A stretch of DNA of 64,000 nucleotides from Gonapodya prolifera JEL478 (GCA_001574975.1 KQ965769.1:203583-267582); one strand, 5' to 3'. Counted from the stretch's first letter, positions 1-11,675 are shown. Notes: generated from the sequence alone by a model not told the origin. Translations and numbers: made by a program.

Positions 1-471
1 ATCCATGACAGGTTGCGACGACGCGCCGGGAAGAGACGTTTGGGGCGGTGGAGCGGGTACGGGTTGTTGTTGCACGCCTGTGCCTTTTGACGATGCGGGG
101 GATGCAGCAGGTGCGGGTGCGGGTGCGGGTTGTGGGGGAGGTGGAGGGGGCGGTGTGGAAGGTGGCGGGGGACCACGCGCAGGCGGCGGGGGTGGTGGAG
201 GCGGAGGAGGCGGAGAAGGCGGAGGAGGAGGCGGAGGCGGAGGTGGGGGTGGTGCCGGAGTGGGCGAAGACGCGGCGGAGTCCGTCGCGGATGCGGTCGC
301 CTGCACATCTGCCGCGGTCTGCGTGGCACTCCCCGCGTCCGACGTCGCCGCCGCCGCCGGAGAAGACGCAGGCGCGCGGATCGTCAGGGGATCCGGCAGT
401 TGAATGTCCAGTCCCAGAATTCCTCCGTCGNCTCTCCTCTCCGCGCGCCCCCGTTGGTGTCCACCGCCCAT
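1..471 (-). CDS. Proline-rich protein, N-terminal part (runs off left edge)
   Basis: Reading the minus strand from an ATG at 471-469 gives about 157 codons open to the window edge. The frame starts MGGGHQRGRAERR, crosses an undetermined base at 431, then reads GILGLDIQLPDPLTIRAP. An Ala/Ser/Thr-rich stretch follows, then two long polyproline runs (about residues 70-112) and a Pro/Ala/Gln segment. Polyproline blocks of this kind are typical of FH1 or WASP-type actin regulators, but no diagnostic domain is inside the window, so the family is not assigned. The plus strand is also open here and would encode Gly/Arg low complexity; I prefer the minus frame because its start is followed by non-repetitive sequence before the proline runs. 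The GC-rich 472-700 stretch would be its promoter. Confidence 0.5.
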   Translation of the reverse strand, partial: MGGGHQRGRAERRXDGGILGLDIQLPDPLTIRAPASSPAAAATSDAGSATQTAADVQATASATDSAASSPTPAPPPPPPPPPPPPSPPPPPPPPPPPARGPPPPSTPPPPPPPQPAPAPAPAASPASSKGTGVQQQPVPAPPPQTSLPGASSQPVMD

Positions 472-779
472 CGTGCCGTCGCGTCTCTCTCTCCGCCTCA
501 CGCGTGTGTGCGATCCGCGCGCAGTCCACTTGCCGCGTCGCGTGTCGCGTGTGCGCGTGTGCGTGGTGTCGTCGGTCGCGGTGTGAGGTGAGATTGGTCG
601 ATTGCCGCACGATCGATCTGGCGTGGCCTCACGTGCGGCGCTAAAGGTATCCACACCTCCTCTATTTCGAACTTCTCCGCCGTAAAAGAGAAGAACTTCG
701 GAAGTAGAATGGACTGAAAAATGTTTGTCAGGGACTGCGCGGATTAAGGTTGAAGAGTCGGTGCGTGCGGGGTTCGGCG

Positions 780-3700
780 GGTTCGGCTTTGCAAAAGGTC
801 CCTCCACCCGATATTTTCTGCCTTCTTTCCCTGATTCGCGAGTCGCCCGGCCGACACACGAGCAACGCTTGCGATGTATTTTAGACGACTTTGAGGTCTC
901 TCCTGCTCAATAATTGAGTGGGGCCGTAGTTGTCAGCTTTCGACCGCGCCCCCTTGAACGGCCCGTGTGTCAACTATATTGGCACCCACAGCGCACATCA
1001 CCTAGAATCAGAGTTATTGGAACATTACTTGAAAGCCACACAGTGACTTCATACCTAGTTACTTTTATGAGCCTACCATGGAGAGACATGACTTGGTATG
1101 TCTTCCTGATAGAGTTCAAGTGTTGTCCCTTGTTTGCACATTGTGTGTGTTTCTGTCCAAAGTCATACTGGACACACTTTTAACTCTAACTAGGCCAAGA
1201 AGGACCTCACTACTGTCTACTCTTTTGGGAACTCCTAAGAACCTGTGAGACCACCATTGTCATTTTCCATTCATCAATTGTCAGTGGCCCAGCTGACACA
1301 TCACCAATGCTTGTGATGCATTTTGGACACCTTTAAGCCCTCCCACCCAGCCATTGAGTGGAACCAAGGTTTTCAATTTTGAAATCATCAGCTGGCCAAA
1401 AATGTTAGCTGTTTTTGCATCCATGGTACAGTTCAAAAGAAACCAAGCCAAATTTGTGAAAAGGATGTTGTTGGTGGTATCACTTTATTTTGCAAGCAGA
1501 TGATTGCATTTTTTCCTCTATGTGGTTAGAACTGCAATCTTCATGAATTGTGTTGAAAAACCTTTCAGTATCACTTCTCACAAGCATGGAGAGCATAATG
1601 GAGGTATCCTCACACTGTGAATATGTTTCCATTCATTTTCAATCATGTACTCACTGGTATTCTTTGTGAGTTGTGTTGCCAAACCATGATATCACCCATG
1701 GCCACAGTTGTTTGAACTTTATTGGAAAGCCACACAGTGCCTTCACACCCAGTAACTTTTATGAATTTACCATGGAAGACCAATGATTTGTTTCCTTTCC
1801 TGCTAAAGTTCAAGGCTTGTTACTAACTTGGCAAGAGTCAGAAGTGGGTCCAGAACAACCTTCACTGCAAAATAACTACACAAAATAATTGAGGCATATC
1901 ATCTCTGTTTACTCTTTAGCCAATCACCAAAAAGCTTGTCCCTGTTGTCATGCATTGCCTTTCTTCTTTGTTTTTTATCTTTTAAGCATGTCTCATTAAC
2001 TGATGCTGAGGAGGACTGTTTGAAAAAAAAAATCAAGTCAAACCTGAAATGCAGCAGTGCTTAATCACTTCTCAACCTGTTTTCCTTGGTCACCACAGGT
2101 TTTGTGTGTTTTCAGCTGAAGTTATACTGCACCCAACTCTTACAAAACCAGGTAATCTCATTAGCTCTGCCCACTCTTTTGTCAATTATCAAGAAGCTAT
2201 GGGACCTCTGGTGTCACCCACCATCCTTGTTTTTGTTTGTCTGGCTGACATGTGAGCAACTCTTGTGATACATTTTGGAAAACATCAAGCCCTTGCTCAC
2301 AGTAACTCTGTGTGATCAAAGTTGTCATTCTCAGGTTTGGTATCAGCACTGTTGGCACCCACATTCCCACATTACATTTCAAAGGGAATCAAGCCAAGTT
2401 TGTGAAGTGAATGGTGGTTGTGCTATCTTTTTCTTTTGCAAGCAGATAGTTGCAGGAGTTACCTTCACAGGGTTAGAACTGGATCTGCTTGAGTCATGGC
2501 AAGAAAGCCTTCATCATCATTTCTCACAATCATGGAGATCATTGCAGAGCTGTTGTGGCATTGGAAAAGTGTTTACATCAATTGTCAACCATGTAACTTT
2601 CATTCATTCCTGTTGAGTTATTCATCACAAGAATCAGTCTATTGCAGGGTTAATTGAATGTCACTCAGCAAAGTCAAACCCAAAGACTTTTTGAATCTGC
2701 AGTGAAAGGACATGACTTGGTTTCTCCTTGTGCTAAAGTTCAAGGCAGATATATTGATGCTTGTAGATAAGATTATTGTATGTTTCCAGTCAATGCAATA
2801 CTGCACCAACTCTTACCAAGCTAAGAAACCACATCTACCTGTTGTCTTGGGAGGTACACAAAAAACCTGTCTGAGATACACCAAAAACCATTTTGGACAA
2901 TTTAGAGTTCTTCCCACAGAAATTGTATGAGGATAAAGTTGACATTGTAGGAATTTGCTGGAAGCTTTGTAGGGACCCAGACTTTGACAGTACAGTTCAA
3001 AGGTAATGAAGCAAGACATATGCAGTGAGTTGTGTTTGCACTATTTACTTATTTTGCAAGCAGATGTTGGTAGCAGCTTCCTCCTTGGAGGTTTGACCAT
3101 GGGTCACAGCAGTTCACATTTGTCACATTCATACATAGTGCAAAATAGATATTCTAAGTTTGTAAATCAGTTTATATTCCTTGAGAACCATGTGCTCAGA
3201 TCTGTTCCTCATGAGTTGTGCATCACAACCATGACATGATCACCCAAAATCAGACTGCCATGAGCTTTATTTGGAAGCCATACATGGACTTCAAGGCAAT
3301 TACTTTTCTGAATCTGCCATGGAAGGGCATGACTTGGTTTCTCTTCCTCCTAAAGATCAATGACAAGGGAATGTAATTTGCTCATTTTGTGCTTCCAGCC
3401 AAAGTCATACTGCACCCAAATCTTACCAAGCAGAATTACATCTACCTCTTCTCTTGACAATGCACCAAGATCATTCATTCATCCCATGCATAGCCATAGT
3501 TGCCAACAATGAGGAAAAGGCATCTCTACTCTTTCTGAAAACACTTGATACTTCCTTCCTCCCCAAAATACAACAAGTCAGCCAACAAGACTCCTCTCTG
3601 TTTAGAGTCCACATTCAATGCACTCTCACAGCATGAGCCCCAAATTCCAGATGACATGCACATCCTTAGATATTTTCCTTACAATTACTTTGTTATTACA

Positions 3701-4580
3701 TCACCAACTGATATTACTTGTGCTTTTGAACTTCCAAGCCCATACACAATGTGACCAGACCAACTTACATTTTGGAATCTGCTGTGGAATGAACTGAGTG
3801 TTTGCTTCCTGGCAATGCTTTTCCCAATACCACTTTGTGGCAGAAGTTATTGTATGCATTGTCATGAGCCCATTCAACCAAGTTAATACCAACCAAACTA
3901 AGTCCTCACTTGCCTAATTTTTGTGTACCATATTGGAACCCACAAGGTGCCACCCCCCAATATTTTTCTCCCTTCTTACCCTGATTTGTCAGAGGCCCCA
4001 CTGACAGCAAACAATATTTACTCCCTTATATCCTTGATTTGTCCCAGACCTTGCCAACACACAAACAACAACACTTACAATTTTGAATGACATTGATCTC
4101 CTCTCCCAGTAGTTAGGCAAGGCCATAGTTGACATTACTGTGTTGGTCCTTGCTGGGAGTTTCTTTTGCAACCACTACTTGCTCAGTGGGAATCAAGTCA
4201 ACTTTATGAAGTAAATAGTATTTGCAGTATCTCTTTATTTTGCAAGCAGGTGGTTACAGGAGTTTCCTCCTGGCATTGAGGGGTTTTGCTAAGTTTGCTT
4301 GAATCAGGTCCATAATCAATCATGCTAATGCAAAGTACACAAGTCACAAGAGGGGAACATGTATCCATTAATGAAGCTTGTCTCTCAGACCAAATCTCTT
4401 TACTTACACTTCAGAATGATTGCTCTAACAAACCCTCAAAGATGCCAGATGGAGCAGCAATGCAATAATGACTATGTATAAACTCTCTTATTTCAATATG
4501 GTGTACCAATAGTTCATGTCACAAGTACTCATGAATATTGCATTTACTGTTCCAGCTTTGGGACATCACCTCTGATCTGC
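780..4580. repeat. Degenerate tandem repeat array, almost entirely CpG-free
   Basis: Diverged copies of the same landmarks recur in order. A block beginning gaaagccacacagtg occurs near 1031 and 1722, with a looser copy near 3277. The block catgacttggt with a following aaagttcaagg-like tail occurs near 1088, 2711 and 3328, with a variant near 1785. The block ttttgcaagcag occurs near 1490, 2434, 3052 and 4239. Spacings of about 620, 690, 940 and 1190 bp suggest a unit of roughly 0.6-0.95 kb with indels. The unit at 780-990 keeps CpGs; from 994 to 4579 there is no CG dinucleotide. Short ORFs here are not conserved between copies and are not called as genes. Confidence 0.75.
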
Positions 4581-4581
4581 G

Positions 4582-4915
4582 TAGTCTTTTGGTAATGACT
4601 AAGAAGCTGGTCACGGACCACTGTTGTCATTAACCATTCATTTTTGCTTTCTGAGAACATTGCAACTGCTTTAGTGACAGCAATCATTTCAAAACCACAC
4701 TTGAAATGAAATTTTGACCATTTTATTTACCACCCTCCTAACGCCTCAGCAGGTACTATACCTGAGTTTCAGATAAATACATCTGACATCTTGTGTCTTG
4801 AGGGTACTCTCGCCCTTTTGATACGATAGTTTTGGATGGGATTGTATGTCAGCAGAAGGAAGGGAATGTGTTGTGGTTTTGCTTATCCCTTCACTATCCG
4901 CCCATCTGCACCACG
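4582..4915. other. Intergenic, no gene seen
   Basis: This is the transition from the CpG-free array to normal-composition DNA and the upstream region of the 4916 gene. CpGs reappear from 4580 onward. I see no clear TATA box and no separate gene. Confidence 0.5.
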
Positions 4916-5971
4916 ATGCTGCGAATCGCGCGAGCCATTTCTGCACCATCCGCTCCCCTCGCTAGCTCCGTCTCCTGCCGGTCCCATCGTGGATTTTCGT
5001 TACTTTCCACTCGCTCGTTTGCATCGACGTCTTCACCTCGGTCGCTCACCACCCCACGTCCACTGGCGACCGCATCAAGCGTAAATCGACACCAAAGCGT
5101 TTCTTTGGCCCGATTCCTCTCTATTTCGGCGCCTTCCCTTGTACAATCCACCCGTCCAACCTCGCAATCCGACACGTTGGTCACATTCCCGTGGCGTCTC
5201 TCATCCGAGTCCCCTCTCCCCTCGCCCGAATCAAACTTCATTCGATCCGCCTACCTCTCTTTCATCGGAGCTCGCCGCGCGAAGAAACTGCTCAAACACC
5301 CAGTCTACCCAGTTCCTTCGGCCATCCTCCGCGACGCAGCGTCCTCCATCCACACTTACATCTACCTGTTGGACGAACTCGCTCGTGGGAAACGGCAACC
5401 ACCGGACGTTGCCGCTGACTTGCTCCGAGTGGCCTCCCCAATGCTCGTGGATCGTTGCCTCGCAGCGGCGGAACACAGCAAGAAGATTGGCATCCATGTC
5501 GAGTTTGAGTACCCCGCAGAAGCACCTGGCGGTATAGCTTTACACCGAAATACTCCCTGGCGGTTTGTCATTGGTCCACAGACTGCTGACGGTTCCCCCC
5601 TCCCTGGATATCGTGCTGAAGACTGGTTCGGCCACGCCACTTTCATGTTCCCCGACCCCTCCCCATCTTCCTTATCGCCTTCTTCTGAGTCAAGCGAGAC
5701 GAAATCAGACCCCGTGTCTGCCCACTCACGTGACCGCTCCCTCATTGCGGCAGCAGTGGAAGCTGGCTCGAAGATTCAAGTTTCCCTGAAGGTCACTGGA
5801 TGGCCCGTCACCATGCGCGTAAAAGAGGGCAACAATGTGATGTTGGAGGACAAAAAGACAGAGTTTGTTGTTGTCATGGAGTCACCTGTGATTCGTCCTG
5901 GAGACGAGGTGGTGGCGGTCGCAAATTTTGAATGGAAGGTGATGTCATGGGATGGAGTGGGTGGAGTCTGA
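4916..5971 (+). CDS. Mitochondrial-targeted protein, family not assigned
   Basis: A single-exon frame of 351 codons from ATG 4916 begins MLRIARAISAPSAPLASS and stays rich in Ser, Arg and Ala with almost no acidic residues for about 60 residues. This is a classic mitochondrial presequence. The folded part starts around residue 105 (FIRSAYLSFIGARRAKKLLK). It carries a helical region and then a beta-rich C-terminal half with two stretches, VSLKVTGWPVTMRV and TEFVVVMESPVIRPG, separated by a Ser-rich insert. The size and layout loosely recall Tim44-like/MRPL45-type inner-membrane proteins, but I see no motif that proves this. The frame is open upstream to 4832; I choose 4916 because the targeting signal begins there. 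Confidence 0.65.
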   Translation: MLRIARAISAPSAPLASSVSCRSHRGFSLLSTRSFASTSSPRSLTTPRPLATASSVNRHQSVSLARFLSISAPSLVQSTRPTSQSDTLVTFPWRLSSESPLPSPESNFIRSAYLSFIGARRAKKLLKHPVYPVPSAILRDAASSIHTYIYLLDELARGKRQPPDVAADLLRVASPMLVDRCLAAAEHSKKIGIHVEFEYPAEAPGGIALHRNTPWRFVIGPQTADGSPLPGYRAEDWFGHATFMFPDPSPSSLSPSSESSETKSDPVSAHSRDRSLIAAAVEAGSKIQVSLKVTGWPVTMRVKEGNNVMLEDKKTEFVVVMESPVIRPGDEVVAVANFEWKVMSWDGVGGV

Positions 5972-6212
5972 TTGGTACCTCGCTTATTACTATTGTCTGC
6001 AATAGCATTGTTATGCAGAAAAATTTGGCACCTAAACGTTTGGTAGACTTGGAATTCACTGTCAGAGTTACCGGATGGCCCTTCCTGAGTCCAGCTGAGC
6101 TCTCCTCTTTATTTTCCTGGAATACTGTGGCGAGTGGTGTACAAGTAATCTGGCATTTTGTGGTCTCCACGAGTTTCCATCCCTCACGACACATGAGCAT
6201 TCCCTCCTCGAA

Positions 6213-7514
6213 ATGGCTCCGATAACATCTGCGTGGACACGGCCCGCTCTTTCCACAGGTTCTCATCAGAGCTTAGGCAGCTCTCCCGCAATGATCCCGT
6301 CGTCGATTCCGAACCTGACAGGTTCTACCACGGGCTCACGTAATCTCGACGGCCCGCTTCCTTTCTCGCTGGTCTCTTCATTCCTTATGTTCGCCGTGAT
6401 GGGAGTCACAAAGGCGTGGGCTTTTAATCCCTTCCTCACCCGATCCTTTTGCGTCAAAGGGAACCGAGAGTTTACGGAACTAGTGAGGCAGCTAAGCAAG
6501 AGCAACAGGCAAAGTTACGCGAGAAATGAGGGAATGCGTCCTCTCATCACGTACAGCAACCACGTTGCGACAGTGGATGACCCAATCGTGAGTCTCAATG
6601 AGTCGTGAAGAGGAGGACGTCCACCTTCACATTTTCGAGTGCTAGACTTGGTCCACTCTTCCTATTTCGCTGATTGCCAACAACCGCACTTCTCGATGGG
6701 TCCCCTCCACTCGTGAAATCGTCTTCAACACACCTTTGAAATCTTGGTTCTTCGGGAACGGTCAATCTATCTGTATCGATCGTGGAGGCGGAATATGGCA
6801 GGAGGGCATGAACGCTTCTATCGAGAAGTTGAAACGGGGAGGTTGGATTCACATTTTTCCCGAGGGGAAGTGAGTACCACATCGGAACAGGAATGAACAA
6901 GCGTTGCCAGCATACTCAAGATTGGAACGCGTCCTCTCAGGATAAACCAACACACCAAAATCGCACGCTTCAAATGGGGAATCTCTCGCCTGCTCCACGA
7001 AGTACTCCATCTAAACCCAACAATCGTCCCCATTTACGTCCGCGGGATGGAGCAAGTCGTCCCTCTCGACCCCGTGACTCGCAATACCTACTCCCCTGTC
7101 AGAGACCGTGACTTGCTTGTTGCTTTTGGAAATCCTGTCGATGGGGCGGAGGTTGTGCGGTTGTCCGGAACAGATAGACGTGTCGATCACTCGACCGCTG
7201 GTCTGAAGGAGAACGAACGCGATTCAAGCCTCACCAAGACCGTCTCCGACGAAGTTTCCCATCTCGACTCCTTCGGACTTCCAATGTATTCTCCCCTGGA
7301 TGTCTCTTCACCCCCCGATGAAGGTTCTCCCCACCATCACCCATCGGACTCCCTGCGATCTCGAATCCAACGATCCTTAACCACCGACACACTTCGCACC
7401 AAGCTCGTGGAGCTCCAACGGAATGCAGAGTCTTGGTGGGAGGAAGAACTCAAGAAACGAGGGAAATGGCAAAGGAAGGGAGTGCTGGACGTGACGAAGT
7501 TCAGAGTAGACTGA
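6213..7514 (+). CDS. TAZ: Tafazzin (cardiolipin/phospholipid transacylase)
   Basis: Three exons: 6213-6587, 6646-6869 and 6941-7514, joined in phase, encode 390 aa. Introns start GTGAGT and end in AG. Tafazzin remodels cardiolipin acyl chains in mitochondrial membranes. Exon 1 ends in the acyltransferase HX4D motif (SNHVATVDDP, His and Asp both present). Exon 2 carries the glycerophosphate-binding segment and the hallmark GGWIHIFPEGK. Exon 3 continues INQHTKIARFKWGISRLLHE and PTIVPIYVRGMEQV, all strongly tafazzin-like. The N-terminal 50 residues are Ser/Pro-rich, followed by a hydrophobic segment (FSLVSSFLMFAVMG) that probably inserts into the membrane. The C-terminal tail is longer and more polar than in animal tafazzins. 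It lies 240 bp downstream of the mitochondrial-targeted gene on the same strand. Confidence 0.9.
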
Positions 7515-7911
7515 TAGAATCACATAACACTATTCAATTTTTGTTTTGAACAGTATGCCTCGCGTACGCGGTTGCAGCCTGTGTCCGTACTCGGCTGCTT
7601 TGGTTGCGTCCCCACACAGCCTTTGTCTGGGCACAAACAAACTAAAAGGTCTCACTCTCCGCAACTGTCCGCACCCGTCGAGCGCGGCCATCGTCAGCAT
7701 CTCGCTCGCCTTCCCTATCTCCCTGGGTCCTCCCCTGGCGCCGGGGAACCGTTCTCGCCTTTGTAGTCCACCCAGCACCGACTATACACCTCCGCAGACC
7801 CTCTCTTTTCCAACGCATACCGCCCGAATGAACTCCAGCGACCAATCAGTGTCTCGCAGTCCCTCTAGTCCAGCAGTCTGCCGTGGGTGGCTTCTTGCTA
7901 GAGGGGTCGAC

Positions 7912-9636
7912 ATGGTCGCCTCAGCCGCGTCAGGAGGGTGGCGACAAGCCGGACGGAGAAGGGGCACCGTTCTTGGACAACTATTTACGACACATCTAGT
8001 CGTAGCAGTAATTGCAATCGCTGCCCTCTTGTCGGGGTCGGGTGTTCAAGCCCTCAACACCCTGGGTGATGGAACAACCGTCGAAGGAACCCACCGTGAG
8101 TGCATGATGAAGTCCCCGCAAAACCCGAACCAAGTAAACGTCTCCTCCCCAAATGCACCAAGTGATCATTGGTGGCTCAAACACCAACGCCTCCTCTTTC
8201 CCTTACGTCGCCCTACTCCAAATCACCACACCCGTCGCTGGAAGCACCACCGTCAAGTCCGTCACGACATGCACGGGCACTCTCATCCAAACCAACCCCG
8301 TTCCCGTTATTGTGACCGCCGCGCACTGTGCCTCGAGTGGAGAGGAGCAGTACGCAAAAGCCTACGTCGGTCGCGAGAACCTCGCAGTCCAATGCTCAGC
8401 TGAGAGCACCTGTGCGGAATTCTCGGTCACCTCCATCATCACCCACCCTGCGTACAATCACTCGTCGGGCGTGGACACCACAGGGCATGATGTTGCTCTC
8501 TGGGTCCTCACCGCCTCATCGTCTTCCAAAGCAGGTTCCGTAACTCCCGCCGTTATGAACACCGACGCCAACTTCCCCACCGTGGGAGTTAGCAGCACTG
8601 CTCTTGGATGGGGATACACCAACCTCCACGGGGCTGCTGGTACCAACGCCACTCTGGCTTCACGACTTCAATCGGTTGGCCTGACCGTTGTGGATACAAC
8701 GAATTGTGAATCCACGTACGGTCTCTCTCCAAACTACCGCCCCAACTTCGAGTGCCTCAAAGGATCAGTCGTGAACGGCATTCAGACCTCCACCTGCCAG
8801 GGAGACTCTGGCGGCCCGCACATTGTCAACGGAAAGTTGCACGGTATCACCTCGTTCGGGCCGTCGCCGTGCGACGATGGCTCCCCGCTCGTGCTGGTTC
8901 GGCTCTCGGGAGTCGCAAAATGGATCAACGGAGTGTTCACCACCATCAACGCTGGCGGAACGTACAATGGAAGCTCTGATGTTTCTGTTGGCGTTGTGAA
9001 TGGTAATGTGGGGAACCAGACCATCCTCACTCAAACCACCGGCAACTTCTGGGAGTGGCCCGATTATTCGATTGGAAATGCCTCGTTCGTTCTGAAAACG
9101 GCAGCCGCCGCGGACTCGACCGAAGGATGTTGGTCGCAGTGCAGAAACACCAGCAAGTGCTGGTGGGCGTTGTTCGACTCAAACGCCAAGGTGAGGCTTG
9201 GTTGTTATTTTACCCTCTTTTGTGCATTTGGTTGAACCGAATTGCCTCAGTCCTGCACGCTCTACCGACCCAACTTCAGCAGCAGTAACAGCACCTACTT
9301 CTCGATCAAATTTGGCGAGTCGTATTACGTGTTCCGTGGTGTGGACATTCCTGACTACGGAGTCGTGAGCACAAATGTTTACATGGCGAACACGGACATC
9401 GTTACTGGGGAGCGTAACTGTCGTGAAGGATGCACGAGGATGGGCTTCAATTGCCACTTGTGAGTGTTCCGCGATTTGCGTTAGTCGACGTGATCCGATT
9501 GCAGGGGCATAAACTCAACACGCACTCAATTTTGCTTAGCTACGTATACAATCCGGACACATTAACTTGCACCTACAGGGCGCTTCAGTCTGCCACAGGA
9601 TCAGGGCTGACTCACGCATGGCGGATGGAGTTCTGA
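7912..9636 (+). CDS. Secreted or membrane-anchored S1 (trypsin-fold) serine protease with Cys-rich C-terminal region
   Basis: Four exons (7912-8095, 8163-9190, 9251-9459, 9540-9636) encode about 505 aa. The N-terminus is Arg-rich and then has a hydrophobic stretch (HLVVAVIAIAALLSG), a signal peptide or signal anchor. The zymogen junction reads LIIGG. The catalytic triad is visible: His in TAAHC, Asp in GHDVALW, Ser in CQGDSGGP. The residue six before the active Ser is Ser rather than the Asp of true trypsin, suggesting chymotrypsin- or elastase-like preference (inference). After the protease domain comes a Cys-rich region (CWSQCRNTSKCWWALF, then SCTLYRP, ERNCREGC, FNCHFY) resembling a PAN/apple-type module. 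The frame is open upstream to 7546; 7912 is chosen because it puts the hydrophobic segment near the N-terminus. Confidence 0.88.
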
Positions 9637-9788
9637 GGGCTAGAGATTGATACATTTGTGCAAGATTATGTAATTGGATAGTATCGCTGTTTCACATTGA
9701 TTTCCAACCTGTATAGATTCAAAATATGAATGGAGGCAAATGAAAGGTTTCTCCACGTGGTTTTCCACCGACACAGCCGAAACGCATC

Positions 9789-11515
9789 ATGTCCACCTCT
9801 GCCTCCTCTCGAGTTGCGCAGGTTACATCGCACGTTGCTGCATTTCCCGATAGGCAGAAGAGCGGCTTTCGGTACACGTTGGACGAGTTCTCGGAGGGCG
9901 TCTTGACCCACGAAGAACGGGCTTTTATTGAGGAGAACGGTGTGTACATGCAACCACAGTGGCGATGACGTCTGCCGCACTGACTTTCAACGTTTTCTCG
10001 ATGTCCCGTGTCCGTCTGGCGCCGTCGGAATCAACCGGCCTTATCACTCATCCACGCGGTGTCGGCTCTCCACTTGCCGCCGGGCATCGCAGGCTACATC
10101 ATACGGCGGAAAGTGATCGACGAAGACTTTGTGAAAGCTCTCAACGACCGTTTCGACGAGTATGCGTGAGTTCTGGAGGCGAGACCTCACTTCCGAGCTC
10201 GCGCGAAACAGAAGCAAACGCATGGCCCGCATTCCAGATCAGGTAAACGGGAAGTACCACCGTACATGTCGGTCATGAAAGGTCAGTATCAATTCAAGAT
10301 GTGTCGCCCGAGTGTCCCCGGGGATATTTGATTGATCAACTGTCAAATATTCACCCCATCAACAATACCCAGACATTGGCTTCCTTCGCCAGATTAAAGA
10401 GGGAAAGCTACCTCGAGAGCTTCTAAAATCGGAATGTGGTGTCTACAAAGTAACAAACTTTGATGAACTCATGTATTCTTGGGTGCAACACCCGGAGATG
10501 TTGAAAATGGCCAAGTGCTTTGCGGGAGGTGACATCAAGAGTCTCCACCACATGTACATTAACAAGGCAAGTTGTTCGTTTTATTCTCGCTGGACTCTGC
10601 ATCTTCATGTTGATTCCGGGCGTCGAACTAGCCCCCTGATGCAAACGCAACTGCCATCCATCCCCTTCACCAAGACATGGCGTACTTCCCTTGGACACAA
10701 GGCACCCGAACGATCGGAGCGTGGACTGCACTGGCTCAAGTGAACACTCAAAATGGATGCATCGTCGTCATCCCGGGATCTCACAAGCGGGGTCTCCTCG
10801 ACCACACGGTCCCGAACTGGATGCAGAATGGTTCGTCCAAGCATAGCACTCATAAAAAGTCATGAGACCTCACACAACCGTATCCTCAGCTGGGTTCCAT
10901 TCAGTCGCGGAGGTGGCAGACGTTCAGAACTTAAACGAAATCCAGAAAGCTCGTCTACCACTTCTTGCAGCGGAGCTTGGACCTGGTGATACACTCTTCT
11001 TTAGCCCTTACCTCATCCATGGAAGCGGAGTAAACCGGACAGACAAATGCAGGAAAAGCATCGTTTGTCACGTGAGACCCTCCATTACTACCATCGTTCT
11101 CTTTCATGGAGGCCATTATGTGACCTTCGAGTCTCTTCTTTAGTACGCAAGCGCGACGTCTCGATATACTGCCGATCGCTTCGAGCCTGCCCAGGATTTC
11201 ATCTCACAGGAGGTTATGGTATCGTTGAAAAGGGTAGGCAACACTGCACAGCATTCTTAGCGCCCCAGTCACGGTACCCAACCTCCTGCCTTTCTTTCTT
11301 TCCTTCCTTCATTGGTTCAACAGCTCAAAGACCAGCCTCTAGAGGTATCTCGTAAAGCCACCATTTTGAACTGGCAATTGACGGTGAGTTCACCCCTTGT
11401 CTACATGTGCGAGCCGCTCCAACGAAACGAAACCTACCTTGCTGTTCCCAGTCAAAACACGCTTGTGGAAAAGACTGGAGACGGGAGACTGGAGATGATA
11501 TGTACCTTTGAGTAG
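9789..11515 (+). CDS. PHYH: Phytanoyl-CoA dioxygenase (peroxisomal alpha-oxidation)
   Basis: Exons 9789-9939, 10093-10165, 10238-10281, 10373-10566, 10632-10830, 10890-11071, 11144-11218 and 11324-about 11515 join in phase to about 369 aa. The family uses Fe(II) and 2-oxoglutarate to hydroxylate phytanoyl-CoA. The iron ligands are visible as HQD (HPLHQDMAYFPW) and the later His in LIHGSGVNRT; the 2-oxoglutarate Arg is probably in CRKSIVCH. Other matches include FRYTLDEFSEGVLTHEER and IPGSHKRG. Intron 4 (10567-10631) begins GC, not GT, with the context AAG|GCAAGT. The 3' end is uncertain: a GTGAGT at 11384 could start one more intron, or the frame may read through to TAG at 11513-11515. No clear C-terminal SKL is visible in either version. 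Confidence 0.87.
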
Positions 11516-11675
11516 TGCGGCATTTGGGAGTATTTATACAAAAGTTCTATCGGCTGGTAGCTGAATAGAAACGAGTTACATAATGCTTGTCTCAGCTTGA
11601 GGGCGTCGATCCTGCCTGTTGGTGCTGACGACTGAATCCACGAAATAAAATTCTACCGGAGACTCACGAGACTGG

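Noticed and set aside
5-403. Plus-strand Gly-rich open frame
   Set aside because: It is the antisense of a more credible polyproline frame and has only low-complexity content.
2275-2616. 113-codon plus-strand frame in the CpG-free array
   Set aside because: Not conserved in the other repeat units; stop-poor by chance.
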